Source: Aegilops tauschii subsp. strangulata | Lineage: Eukaryota; Streptophyta; Magnoliopsida; Poales; Poaceae | DNA length: 64,000 nt | Direction: 5' to 3' | NCBI RefSeq assembly: GCF_002575655.3 | Contig: NC_053036.3 | Span: 161,238,627 to 161,302,626 of the forward strand | Notes under the pieces: generated by a model | Seen by the model: the letters and a program-made list of their open reading frames with translations, nothing else | Database searches by the model: none | What the model was told of the DNA's origin: nothing | Program-made: the position numbers and the translations under genes | Part shown: piece after piece, positions 35,046 to 45,009 of the stretch | Numbering within the stretch: the stretch's first letter is position 1 | How the letters are laid out: every line of letters begins with the position of its first letter

Positions 35046-35454
35046 CACCTATATAGTGTGCGAATAACTATGAAAGTTGCTCGTTGGATGAAGCCAATCC
35101 GACGGTGCAGAGATAGTTTTTTTATAAAACTAATTGATTTTGGATGAGATGAACTATAAGAATTAAACGAACATCTAGATCATGCATATCTGGGAGAAGA
35201 GGCGGGAAACCGAGGAGAGGAGTGGCGAGAAACGGTAGCCTGTTTTGAATGAAAACCTAGTAGAGAAGGAAGCGTGAGCTACACGACGCATGCGCACAGT
35301 GCTTACCCATGTACTGCATGTTCTGTCAAAAGGGCTTAGGGTTGCTGTTCGATCTGGGAGCATCCAATGGTGCACATGTACGATCCGTGGGGTTTGGGTT
35401 CTGGCCAGTCAGAATGCAGGACTCAGATCGCGCGCGCGGCAGGGGGAATATCAT

Positions 35455-35815
35455 ACGGAAACCAACATTCGGTGGAAACTGGTGAAAACCACGAGAAAAA
35501 GATGTTTTGAAGTTTCAAAAAAATGCGGGATGTTAAGAGGATGATGTTTTATTGCCACACAAAATTTCAAGTTGAAACACATTACGAGATGTGAGCTATG
35601 AAAAAGACAAAATCAGTGTTGAATAGTGCCGAATAGTAATGTCACTATTCAGGGTGGAATTTGTCATTTTCATAGCTCATATCTCGTAATGTTTTTCAAC
35701 TTGAAATTTTGTGTCGCAATAAAACATCACCTTCTTAACATCCCACATTTTTTCAGATTTTTATGAAACTTTAAAATATGGTTTCCATGAAGTTTTCATT
35801 GAATATCGGCTTTCG
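35455..35815. repeat. Long inverted repeat / potential hairpin
   Basis: Centred near 35640 (GAATAGTAATGTCACTATTC). Left-arm words GCGGGATGTTAAGA, GATGTTTTATTGCCACACAA, AATTTCAAGTTGAA and TTACGAGATGTGAGCTATGA return in reverse order and complement at 35662-35750. High-identity arms are about 105-120 bp, and weaker pairing continues outward to GGAAACC-containing ends. No terminal TA or duplication could be fixed, so it may be a MITE or a fold-back piece. Confidence 0.8.
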
Positions 35816-35829
35816 TGAGTGAACTGTGT

Positions 35830-36143
35830 GCTATTTGAAAACATTTCGTGAGAAGAATCTCGGTTTTTAAATCCCCGCAAATACAAAACTAAGCTGAAAA
35901 TTGTGAAACCTGCCATGGTGTCACGACATCACACTTATATGTCGAGGATTTTTTTCATCCATTGTGGCGCAAGTATTAGTACAAGTCTCTTACAAACCGG
36001 AGCTTCTCTCAAAGAAGCCTCATGGTTCCGATAGGGAAACGTGTCCCATTGTGGGCGAAACGTAATCACTGCCTCTTTTCACCTTGTATTTGCTTCTAGG
36101 GGCAACATGGAACGACAGGATATCTGTGCTGAAATTTCAACTT
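35830..36143 (+). repeat. First partial unit of the 500-bp repeat array of the outer CACTA
   Basis: AATCTCGGTTTTTAAATCCCC ... GACAGGATATCTGTGCTGAAATTTCAACTT matches the units at 45230-45510 and ends at the CTT where the inner CACTA is inserted. The unit continues at 45010 (CTTATTCAGGG). Confidence 0.88.
36141..36143 (+). repeat. Target-site duplication CTT of the inner CACTA (left copy)
   Basis: CTT at 36141-36143 and at 45010-45012. Three bases is the normal duplication for CACTA elements. Uninterrupted units elsewhere (about 45500, 46000) read GAAATTTAAACTTATTCAGGG, which is exactly what remains if the insert is removed. Confidence 0.92.
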
Positions 36144-36333
36144 CACTACTGCAGGATGCTGCTAACGCGACACTACGATCAGAGACCCTTCGACGAAACT
36201 GTGTGCAATGCAATAATCGCAAATGATGGTGTAAAGAACCGTCAAAAAGGCGCAAAACGTTTGCGATGACGGATGCATCAAACACGGTTTAGATTTTAGT
36301 TGCGTGTGCGATTCAGGGCATACGGTTCAGCTC

Positions 36334-36610
36334 AATTAACCATTTTCGATGAGTAGGAACAAAAGAAACAGGCAGCCAGATGAAGGTGTGTGCGATGTAC
36401 AACATACGGTTCACTCGGATGAACTGTTTGTGATTAGGCAGCACAAAAGAAACAGTCAGCCAGATCAAGGTGTGTGCGATGTACAACATACAGTTCACTC
36501 GGATGAACTGTTTGTGATTAGGCAACACAAAAGAAACTATCAGGCAGATCAAGGTGTGTGCGATGTACGACATGCGGTTCACCCGGATGAACTGTTTGCG
36601 TTGAGACAAG
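36334..36610. repeat. 84-bp tandem repeat near the left end of the inner CACTA
   Basis: Just over three copies; GATGAACTGTTTGTGATTAG starts at 36418, 36502 and 36586. Each unit holds GTGTGTGCGATGTAC and CATACGGTTCACTCG. Because 84 is a multiple of three, both strands stay open, giving repetitive 28-residue 'proteins' that are not genes. Confidence 0.9.
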
Positions 36611-36684
36611 AGAACATAAACGGTTCAATATAACAAATACCATAAATATTGCAATGTTCAAATTCAAATATTACAACGCCCAAA

Positions 36685-38643
36685 TTAAAACATTGCAAGC
36701 TGCGTCATTTCTGAAAAGGGATCAGCCGCTGACAAGTCATGTATGGGTTTGACACAATTATTTCTAATTGCTTTGCCATATGTTCTTCCCATATGAAATT
36801 TGGCATTTTTGGAGGCACTTCCATTCAATAGTACCAGTCGTATCTGCTGATCATACCATTGATCTTTCCTAATTAAATGCGTGTTCAACCTCAGTACACT
36901 CAGCACCTTTGCTCCGGCAAGAAAGAACCTGGCGAGTGTAATCTCCGGTGGGGTCCCTCGGTAGGAGTTCAAAGTAATAGTTGAGAGATGCAGATCTAGG
37001 CATTCGATGTGATTGTCGTTATAAACATCATCCACTGGGCCTAATATGCACTGCAAAAGAACAGAACGTGTTAGTGCCTACATGCAGTTTTGAACACTGC
37101 TACACGCCCGTTTGGTTTGCAGGATTGGTAAAATGCACCAATGTGCCATGTTCGATCTGGCATGATTAATATGGGCATTTGATTACAATCTAGAAACATG
37201 TAGCCTTCTTCACAAGAGGTTGGATCGGATGAAAAATTCCCTAAGAAAACTAGTATAGATGAATCCAAAGGAGAAATTCTTATGGACGATTGTAACCATA
37301 TGAATGAAGCAACCAATATGGGGTGGGGGTGTATGTCCTAAAATCCTCCAAAATTCCTTCAGAAATAGTAGTACATTGTCATTGTGAACTTGGGAAAAGG
37401 TGCAAAAAATTGAACTCCCTTATGGTTAACATTTAACATGAAAGGAACATCACCTCGATCTACAGCTTCTTCAGGCATGGAAAGCATCTCAGGCAACTGA
37501 AAACATGGTCTAGGTTGGGGACGATAGATTCTAGTGCCAAGACCTTCACTGTGCCCAGAGTCTGGGTGAAGCTTCGCTGGATGACAGATGAGCATACATC
37601 TTCAAAACTAGTTATAACGTTGATATCAAGAAGGAGAGGTATATAAGGCAACTGTTGTACCTGAAAGTTGTAGTATTTGACAGACGAGTAGCCCACCACT
37701 TTCAATTTCGGCACAGAAATGACATTGATTCTTGTTAGACCTTGTTGATCAACTACAAGTAATCTCTCAAGTGAAGGTGTGTCCTGGATGACCATATTGT
37801 GGTCCACCTTTTGTGATGTCTCGTTGCAGCACCAGCAACACACATAAATAGTGCAGAGAGTCCTGGAGTTGATGTGCAAGGTACTTGACCAGTTCATCGC
37901 CTGAAGACGAAGGAACTCGAGTGCAATACAGCCGCGGAGCAGGCGCTCCATGTCATCCTTTGGGATGCGGACGGCGATGAGCTCGAGGTGCTTCAGTCGT
38001 GGTAGAAAAAGAGCGAGCGCGTCATTAAGGGGGGATGGCAGTTCATGAACTTGGTGAGGCGCAGCATGGGCGCGAAGCGGAGCACAGACGTTGGCAGCAA
38101 GCTCATATGCCCATCATTACAACTTAGATTCTTGAGCTGATCTATGGCGCGGGATCAGAACCACTCGTCAAGCTTGCCTCGCTCCCTGCCATTGGAACGG
38201 AACTTGCCTGCGACAAGGCCTTTGATTGGGCCATGGTGACTGCCGAGGATCTAGGAGAACGCATCCAAGCTTTGGCGATAGCCATGGCAGAGCTTGTGGG
38301 CCTGGAGGAGGTTGACAGGGGTGCGGAGCCATAGGGTGCGTTACCGCCGGGAAACGACGGCTATCCTCGCCCGATTTCTGATTGGGAGGAGGGATATGAT
38401 GACTATCAACATATCATCGGGGAGGTTGTTGATGAAGTCTAGGCCTGCTAGAGTCGCTTGCAGTTCTTTCTCGACCCACCTCTGCTTGTTGGTAGCCTCG
38501 TTCTCCACCTCATCGGCGGGGACAGGAACCTCTGTCTCCATATTCACGCTGTGCTCCGGTGCTACAGCAGCCCCGGCGTCGCCACTCCCTCCGATGGGGC
38601 GCTTCGGCGGCATCCTCAGACACTGATGGCTTTGAGGACTCAA
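36685..38643 (-). pseudogene. F-box / leucine-rich-repeat (FBD-type) protein gene inside the inner CACTA, broken
   Basis: Exon 1 starts at 38643 or 38613 with a disordered head (VPVPADEVENEATNKQRW), then the F-box FINNLPDDMLIVIISLLPIR NRARIAVVSRR, where a TAA stops it at 38341. In line, leucine-rich text follows (MERLLRGCIALEFLRLQAMN; TPSLERLLVVDQQ; INVISVPKLKVVGYSS; VKVLALESIVPNLDHVF), again stopped. A final exon (37056-36685), after a TTTTGCAG acceptor, reads HIECLDLHLSTITLNSYRGT and ends HDLSAADPFSEM, the usual C-terminus of grass F-box/FBD/LRR proteins. At least three nonsense changes and one frame change are present. Intact relatives are substrate receptors of SCF ubiquitin ligases. It is a captured host gene. 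Confidence 0.8.
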
Positions 38644-38724
38644 AGCGGTGTCGAGGATGCAGGCGGAGAGAGAGCAATTGTGTGTGTGGCGAGGATGGGG
38701 GTGCGGCCGCTCGGCGGCGCCATT

Positions 38725-38738
38725 AATATAGACCAGTG
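38725..38738 (-). promoter_or_regulatory. Candidate TATA box of the F-box gene
   Basis: The minus strand reads GGTCTATATTAATGG about 90 bases upstream of the first ATG (38643). The capture may therefore include the promoter. Confidence 0.4.
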
Positions 38739-38792
38739 GGAGCGAGGCAAGCGGCGGTCCAAGGTTGTCTCGCTTCTCGGTGAGAACGACTG

Positions 38793-39174
38793 CTTAATCT
38801 CTAGTATGAATGAAATATATGCTTAATTATTGAATTTTAGTTGCAAAAAATAGATGGTGATATTGATTTTTAGTTGCACATTTTGACAAATCGCAGTGTC
38901 TCTTGGCTTAGCGCCGAAGTCTGGCTTTAATTTGCATACCGTAATCTGAACCGTTCGCGTTGAAGAGATGCATAGATCCTGCGTTGAACAGCTTGTACGC
39001 TTCCCGGTGAGCCTACGCACCGGACTACGGTCGCACGCCTCCCGTTCAGTCAAGCAGCTGTTCACACGGCACCTCCTATAGCCATTAAAACGAAGACACA
39101 TGGCCTCACGTGAATGGTTAACCGAACGCACAGGGTTTGAATTATACAAGCGTTTGAGATACTAAAGTGGCAGC
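38793..39174. other. Non-coding spacer in the inner CACTA
   Basis: Between the F-box promoter and the repeat array. Contains AACCGTTCGCG and short direct words, but no gene or array. Confidence 0.5.
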
Positions 39175-42080
39175 TATTTTTTTCAAAATGCCTTTGTTGG
39201 CTGTCATTATTCGAGTGTGCCTTCTCTCAAAATGGACACGAAAAATACCACAGCATGTCGGGTGCCCTTCCATGATAGCTTGCCAAGTTTCATGAATTTC
39301 AGACGAGTTTTGGATTTAATAGAATTTAAAAACCAGGCATCTCACCGTTTTGCCGGCAACCAATGCTGCCCTGGTGTTTGAAATTCATTCCCATTTCTTG
39401 CATGGGACCTAAGCATGCACCCAAGGACACAGATTTGATTTTTCAATGAATTTATATGCACTGGAGCATGCGCATGTAGTTCAAATTTGAATTATGCACA
39501 TAAATGCATTGAAAACTCAGTTAATGCATAAAAATGTCCAAATGAACCCCAAAAAATCACAAAAATTCACACAACATTCCTGTTGTTCTATGTTGACACG
39601 TGGAAAAAACTTGAAAGCAATAAGAGGCAATGGATATCGTTTCGTCCCCAAAGGTGGGACGTTCCCTACCGAAAACCATCATGCTTGTTGTGAGAAGCTC
39701 CGGTTTGTGAGAAGCATATGCCCAAACGTACCACAAATGGGACAAAATTTGTACCACGGCATGTTGATGCCGCTCCATGATAGCATGCCAAGTTCCATGA
39801 ATTTCAGACGAGTTTTGTATTTACTAGAATTTAAAAACTAGGCATCTCACTGTTTTGCCGGCAATCAACGGTGCCATGGTGTTTGAAACTCATTCCCATT
39901 TCTTGCATGGGACCTAAGCATGCACCCAAGGACAAAGATTTGATTTTTCAACGAATTTATATGCACTGGAGCATGCGCATGTAGTTCAAATTTGAATCAT
40001 GCACATAAATGCATTGAAAACTCAGTTAATGTATAAAAATGTCCAAATGAACCCCAAAAAATCACAAAAAATCACACAACACTCCTGTTGTTCTATGTTG
40101 ACATGAGAAAAAAACTTGAAAGCAATAAGAGGCAATGGATATCGTTTCGTCCCCAAAGGTGGGACATTCCCTACCAAAACCATCATGCTTGTTGTGAGAA
40201 GCTCCGGTTTGTGAGAAGCATATACCCAAACCTGCCACAAATACGACAAAATTTGTACCACGGCATGTTGATGCCGCTCCATGATAGCATGCCAAGTTTC
40301 ATTTATTTCAGACGAGTTTTGGATTTACTAGAATTTAAAACCCAGGCATCTCACTGTTTTGCCGACAATCAATGGTGCCCTGGTGTTTGAAACTCATTCC
40401 CATTTCTTGCATGGGACCTAAGCATGCACCCAACGACAAAGATTTGATTTTTCAATGAATTTATATGCACTGGAGCATGCGCATGTAGTTCAAATTTGAA
40501 TTACGCACATAAATGCATTGAAAACTCACTTAATGCATAAAAATGTCCAAATGAACCCCGAAAAATCATAAAAATTCACACAACACTCCTGTTGTTCTAT
40601 GTTGACACAAGAAAAAAAACTTGAAAGCAATAAGAGGCAATGGATATCGTTTCGTCCTCAAAGGTGGGACGTTCCCTACCGAAAACCATCATGCTTGTTG
40701 TGAGAAGCTCCGGTTTGTGAGAAGCATATACCCAAACATGCTCCAAATGGGACAAAATTTGTACCACGGCATGTTGATGCCGCTCCATGATAGCATGCCA
40801 AGTTTCATAAATTTCAGATGAGTTTTGGATTTACTAGAATTTAAAAACCATGCATCTCACTATTTTGTCGGCAATCAACGGTGCCATGGTGTTTGAATTT
40901 CATTCCCATTTCTTGCATGGGACCTAAGCATGCACTGAAGGACAAAGATTTGATTTTTCAATGAATTTATATGCACAGGAGCATGCGCATGTAGTTCAAA
41001 TTTGAATTATGTACATAAATGCATTGAAAACTCAGTTAATGCATAAAAATGTCCAAACGAACCCCGAAAAATCACAAAAATTCACACAACACTCCTGTTG
41101 TTCTATGTTGACACGAGAAAAAAACTTGAAAGAAATAAGAGGCAATGGATATCGTTTTGTCCCCAAAGGTGGGACGTTCACTACCGAAAACCATCATGCT
41201 TGTTGTGAGAAGCTCCAGTTAGTGAGAAGCATATACCCAAACCTGCCCCAAATGGGAAAAAATTTGTACCACCGCATGTTGATGCCGCTCCATGATAGCA
41301 TGCCAAGTTTCATGAACTTCAGACGAGTTTTGGATTTACTAGAATTTAAAAACCAGGCATCTCACCGTTTTGCTCGCAATCAACGGTGCCATCGTGTTTG
41401 AAATTCATTCCCATTTCTTGCATGGGACCTAAGCATGCACCCAAGGACAAAGATTTCATTTTTCAACGAATTTATATACACTGGAGCATGCGCATGTGGT
41501 TCAAATTTGAATTATGCACATAAATGCATTGAAAACTCAGGTAATGCATAAAAATGTCCAAACGAACCCCGAAAAATCACAAAAAATCACACAATACTCC
41601 TGTTGTTCTATGTTGACACGGGAAAAAAACTTGAAAGCAATAAGAGGCAATGGATATCGTTTTGTCCCCAAAGGCGGGACGTTCCCTACCGAAAACCATC
41701 ATGCTTGTTGTGAGAAGCTCCGATTTGTGAGAAGCATATATCCAAACCTACCCCAAATGGGACAAAATTCGTACCACGGCATGTTGATGCCGCTCCATGA
41801 TAGCATGCCAAGTTTCATGAATTTCATAAGAGTTTTGGATTTACTAGAATTCAAAAACCAGGCATCTCACTGTTTTGCCGGCAATCAACGGTGCCATGGT
41901 GTTTGAAATTCATTCCCATTTCTTGCATGGGACCTAAGCATGCACCCAACGACAAAGATTTTATTTTTCAACGAATCTATATGCCCTGGAGCATGTGCAT
42001 GTAGTTCAAATTTGAATTATGCACATAAATGCATTGAAAACTCACTTAATGCATAAAAATGTCCAAACGAACCCTGAATA
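39175..42080 (-). repeat. 505-bp tandem array A (inner CACTA), about 5.7 copies
   Basis: The marker GCATGCGCATGTAGTTCAAA recurs at 39465, 39971, 40475, 40981, 41486 and 41991 (last copy with one change), giving spacings of 504-506. Copies are very similar. Each contains GGCAATGGATATCGTTT, CCCCAAAGGTGGGAC and CATCATGCTTGTTGTGAGAA. Read on the minus strand the unit is homologous to array B at 45010-47340 (shared order: AAATTCAAATTTGAAC, TCCTTGGGTGCATG, TTAGGTCCCATG, GGGAATGAATT, GGCATG...TCATG, ACCGGAGCTTCTC). Long open frames within it repeat once per unit and are by-products of the repeat. Confidence 0.93.
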
Positions 42081-42189
42081 ATTCCAATTCTTTTATGATC
42101 ACTGCAGATAAAAGGTCTAGCAATTCAAACACCGTCCATGGCCGCTGTGACCCCATTATGTAATTCAAATCAAGACCAAAAATCAAGTA

Positions 42190-42260
42190 GATCCCACACA
42201 GTTTATTATAACCAACCGTGTGAGATGCAGCACAAAATATCTTCGGACCATGTCTGAATA
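42190..42260. promoter_or_regulatory. CACACAGTT / AACCGTGTG motif cluster beside the inner B3-type gene
   Basis: GATCCCACACAGTTTATTATAACCAACCGTGTGAGATG is an inverted pair, and ACCGTGTCTGATG follows. The same words bracket the other side of the gene at 44570-44620 (CGCACACAGTTT, AAACCGTGTTGG). Confidence 0.45.
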
Positions 42261-42537
42261 AGGGACCGTGTCTGATGAAACTTTGCGCGCCAGTTTTTTG
42301 GCTGAAGCGATTCCAAATTTTCGGCTTCCGCGGAAATATCTACCTCCCCGCCCCTCCCCCTTACCAAAAGCCACATTTCCCCTCTTTCCGCCTTCCTTTC
42401 CAATTTTAAACCTTCACTCCTTGCTTACAGTGTCGCCGCCTCCTCGCCTGCGACCCTCCTTCACGCAGCTCGGCCTCGCCTATCCAGGCAGGTAATCCAC
42501 ACCCGACCCCCATCCTCCTCCTCCTTCCACATCCCAC

Positions 42538-44285
42538 ATGGCCCGACTGCCGGCGCGAGCGCGACACCTTCCACCCAAATCACCGACCCCTCCACCAAAT
42601 AAGCGCCGGCCTAAGCCATGGTGCACACAGTATAGCCAGGACCTCAAGGAGCATTTGGCAGCGGAGAAGCAAATCGCGGCCGCACGCGCGAATGAGGTCA
42701 CGATGGCTGCCATTTGTGCCGACCCCCAGATCTTGGAGGAGCACCTCGCCGTCGAGGCCACCGTTGACGCCTCGCGCGCCGACGCTGCGACGCAGTTAGG
42801 TGCTTTAAACGACGGTTCGTGGCATTTTCTCGAGGCCACCATCGGTGCCTTTGACAAAGACTACGAGGTGTTTTCTCAGTGTGCACGTGCTTACCTCATC
42901 TCGAGAGCCAGCAGGTTGGTGCCCGGAGCGGCTCAGGAAACTCACCACTACAACGAGGGCACCCACGATGCGGAGGCCTCGCCCTCTTCCATGTCCAAGG
43001 AGCCAATCATCATCGATATCTCCGACAATGAGGAGTACCTTGTCTTATTAGCTCACTATAAGGACCCATGTTTAGTTTGCTAGCTACTGCCTTTCCTTAA
43101 CAAATTCTAGTGAATTGTGCTATCTACTTTTACCATGCAATCTTCTGCTATAGTGTATATGTTCTATATGTCGTGCAGTGTGGTGTTCAATTAACTGCTT
43201 GGTTCAATTCTGCAAATGTGATGTTCAATTCTTCAGGGTGCAATATTTCCAAGTTGTTAAGCATGCTTGGTTTGGTTAACTGTCTGATCTTCTATTAGGA
43301 GTATGTTATATTGTTCAATTGGTGTTTACTTAACTGATTGGTTCATTTGTTGTGGCTTGGTTCACTTGTTGTGGTGTTTAGTTAACTGCTTGGTTCAATT
43401 CTGCAATGCGATGTTCAATTGTTGTGGCTGCATTCTGTTATTGTATACCATGTGAGGAATAAATCGAATTTGGCTGTACTAAATACATGAGAAACAAATA
43501 CAATTGCTATATTTCCAAGTTGTTAAGCATGCTTGGTTTGCTTAACTGTTTGATATTCTATTAGGAGTATGTTATATTGTGCAATGTGGTGCTCAGTTAA
43601 TGTTTGGTTCATTTGTTGTGGTGTTTAGTTAACTGCTTGGTTCAATTCTGCAATGTGATGTTTAATTGTTGTGGCTGCATTCTGTTATTGTATACCATGT
43701 GAGGAATAAATCGAATTTGGCTGCACTTAATACATGAGAAACATATACAAGTGCTATATTTCCTAGTTCTTAATCATGCTTGGTTTGGATAAATGGGTTT
43801 TCCATGTGGCTTGAATTAATCTGATGAATCTGCAATGTGCTTATTTATCATCAACATATTTTACTGATAGCATGCGAACCCTTACTTAACCTGATGACTA
43901 ACTACCTTATATGTGTTGGAGGGAAACAATGGGAAGCACTGAGGTTTACAAGATGGTACTAACTATTATACCTTGCCTTTTTGTATTCATTTGCCCCATT
44001 TCCAATATAGAGAAGATATTTATGCACATCCTTGTTTTCAGGCTTCACTGATGATTACCTCTAAAACCACCTCTGTGGTCAGGAGGCGAGGAAAGTTTTC
44101 ATACAACACCCACGGTTCAATATTGAAGTGTTCCTGAAGAGGTCGAAGGATGGAGGTCAATCATCCACAGGCACTGGCCTAAAGTTGCAAAGACCTTCAA
44201 CATGAATGAAGGCCCAATATTAGCCTTCCGCTTCAGCAGTTTTCCAGATGAGATGCATCTCTCTATGTACCGTCTAAGATGCTAA
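42538..44285 (+). pseudogene. Gene with an uncharacterised N-terminus and a B3-domain remnant, in the inner CACTA
   Basis: Exon 1: ATG 42538 after a CT-rich leader, open for 181 codons to 43083. It starts MARLPARARHLPPKSPTPPP and has an alanine-rich helical part (DLKEHLAAEKQIAAARANEV; ILEEHLAVEATVDASRADAA) and a SUMO-interaction-like IIIDISDNEEY near the end. After a repeat-filled intron, a last exon from about 44041 reads CGQEARKVFIQHPRFNIEVF and LKRSKDG. A one-base shift then leads to WRSIIHRHWPKVAKTFNMNE and GPILAFRFSSF ... LSMYRLRC, stop 44285. That is a B3 domain aligned with the outer copy's (DGxxxI..xWPxV...M.EGxIxAFxF...LSxY). A TAA (DDYL*) and the shift make it a pseudogene. Exon joining is inference. 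Confidence 0.6.
43190..43790 (+). repeat. Roughly 247-265-bp tandem duplication in the intron
   Basis: TTAACTGCTTGGTTCAATTC at 43382 and 43629, GCTATATTTCC at 43506 and 43753, and ATATTTCCAAGTTGTTAAGC also at 43243. About 2.5 copies, AT-rich, no gene. Confidence 0.8.
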
Positions 44286-44569
44286 TTTCGAAAGGTTCTA
44301 GATGTTGCACGTGAAACTTGCTGCTGGTGCAGTTGTGTAATGGGGTAGCTGAGTGCTGAAGCTATATCATGTTGTACTCTGATGTATTTCAATTATGAAA
44401 TCCTGCTTCCTTAATATGGAAATGGAATATATTATGTGCTTAATATGAATGTCAATTAGATTAGTAAATGGATTATTAATAATAGGGCAATTAGCCCGCT
44501 AATTGGCCAATTAGCTTGCTAATTGGGTTTTCCTATTGCAAATGGTTAATGAGAAACCACTGTGGGCGA

Positions 44570-45009
44570 TGACCTCAGGCAACGCACACAGTTTCTAGGA
44601 ATAAACCGTGTTGGATCAATGAACAATCACACAAGACATTCTCTTCAAAACTGTTTGCGTTACGCCACATTGCACAAACGTTTTCCTTGGAGTGACTGTG
44701 TGGGATGTCCATAGGAACGGAAACGTTTAGCGGGGACTGACTATGTGGGATGTACTTGTGACCGGAAACAATTTTGCCGTATAATTGTATTTTTTTAGCT
44801 ATACTGTACGTATTTCCGTATTTGCGTGCTCGCCGGTCGCACACGACCTCATTTTGCCGAACGTGCGTGCCAGGAGGGTTAATCCCCGACGGTTTCTGGG
44901 TCGTGTGGGAAGGACCCCCCCTATCGCCCACACTCACTTGGCGACGGTTCCAGATACCATCGCGGAAAGGGGTTAAAAACCGTTTGTTTAGGAGTGACGC
45001 GCACCAGTG
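44570..45009. repeat. Right terminal/subterminal region of the inner CACTA
   Basis: Ends GGAAAGGGGTTAAAAACCG TTTGTTTAGGAGTGACGCGCACCAGTG. The last 290 bases mirror the first 290 bases of the outer CACTA, including TCGTGTG...CCCACACTCACTTGGC and the ACGGAAACGTTT words. Confidence 0.85.

Larger units (their letters stand above)
36144..45009. mobile_element. Inner CACTA element, 8.87 kb, complete and non-autonomous
   Basis: Ends: CACTACTGCAGGATGC at the left and GCGCACCAGTG at the right, i.e. CACTGGTGCGC read from the right. The termini match only in part (CACTrsTGC). A perfect CTT duplication flanks it. Its GGTGC end is on the right, so it lies in reverse relative to the outer copy. Contents from left: subterminal motifs and an 84-bp repeat, an F-box/LRR pseudogene (minus), the 505-bp tandem array, a gene with a B3 remnant (plus), and the subterminal region. 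No transposase. Confidence 0.88.

Noticed and set aside
36313..36633. Repetitive ORFs on both strands.
   Set aside because: The 84-bp repeat is a multiple of three and free of stops, which gives open frames on either strand without coding meaning.
39494..41906. Several 100-130-codon ORFs repeating MHINALKTQLMHKNVQ-like protein.
   Set aside because: One per 505-bp repeat unit, not a multiple of three in length, interrupted in some units, so they are a by-product of the array.
29161..45009. A single 15.8-kb CACTA from CACTGGTGC (29161) to GCACCAGTG (45009).
   Set aside because: The ends match well, but the flanking triplets differ (AAA and CTT), while CTT also precedes CACTACTGC at 36144 and the repeat unit is restored by removing 36144-45009. 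Two siblings fit better.
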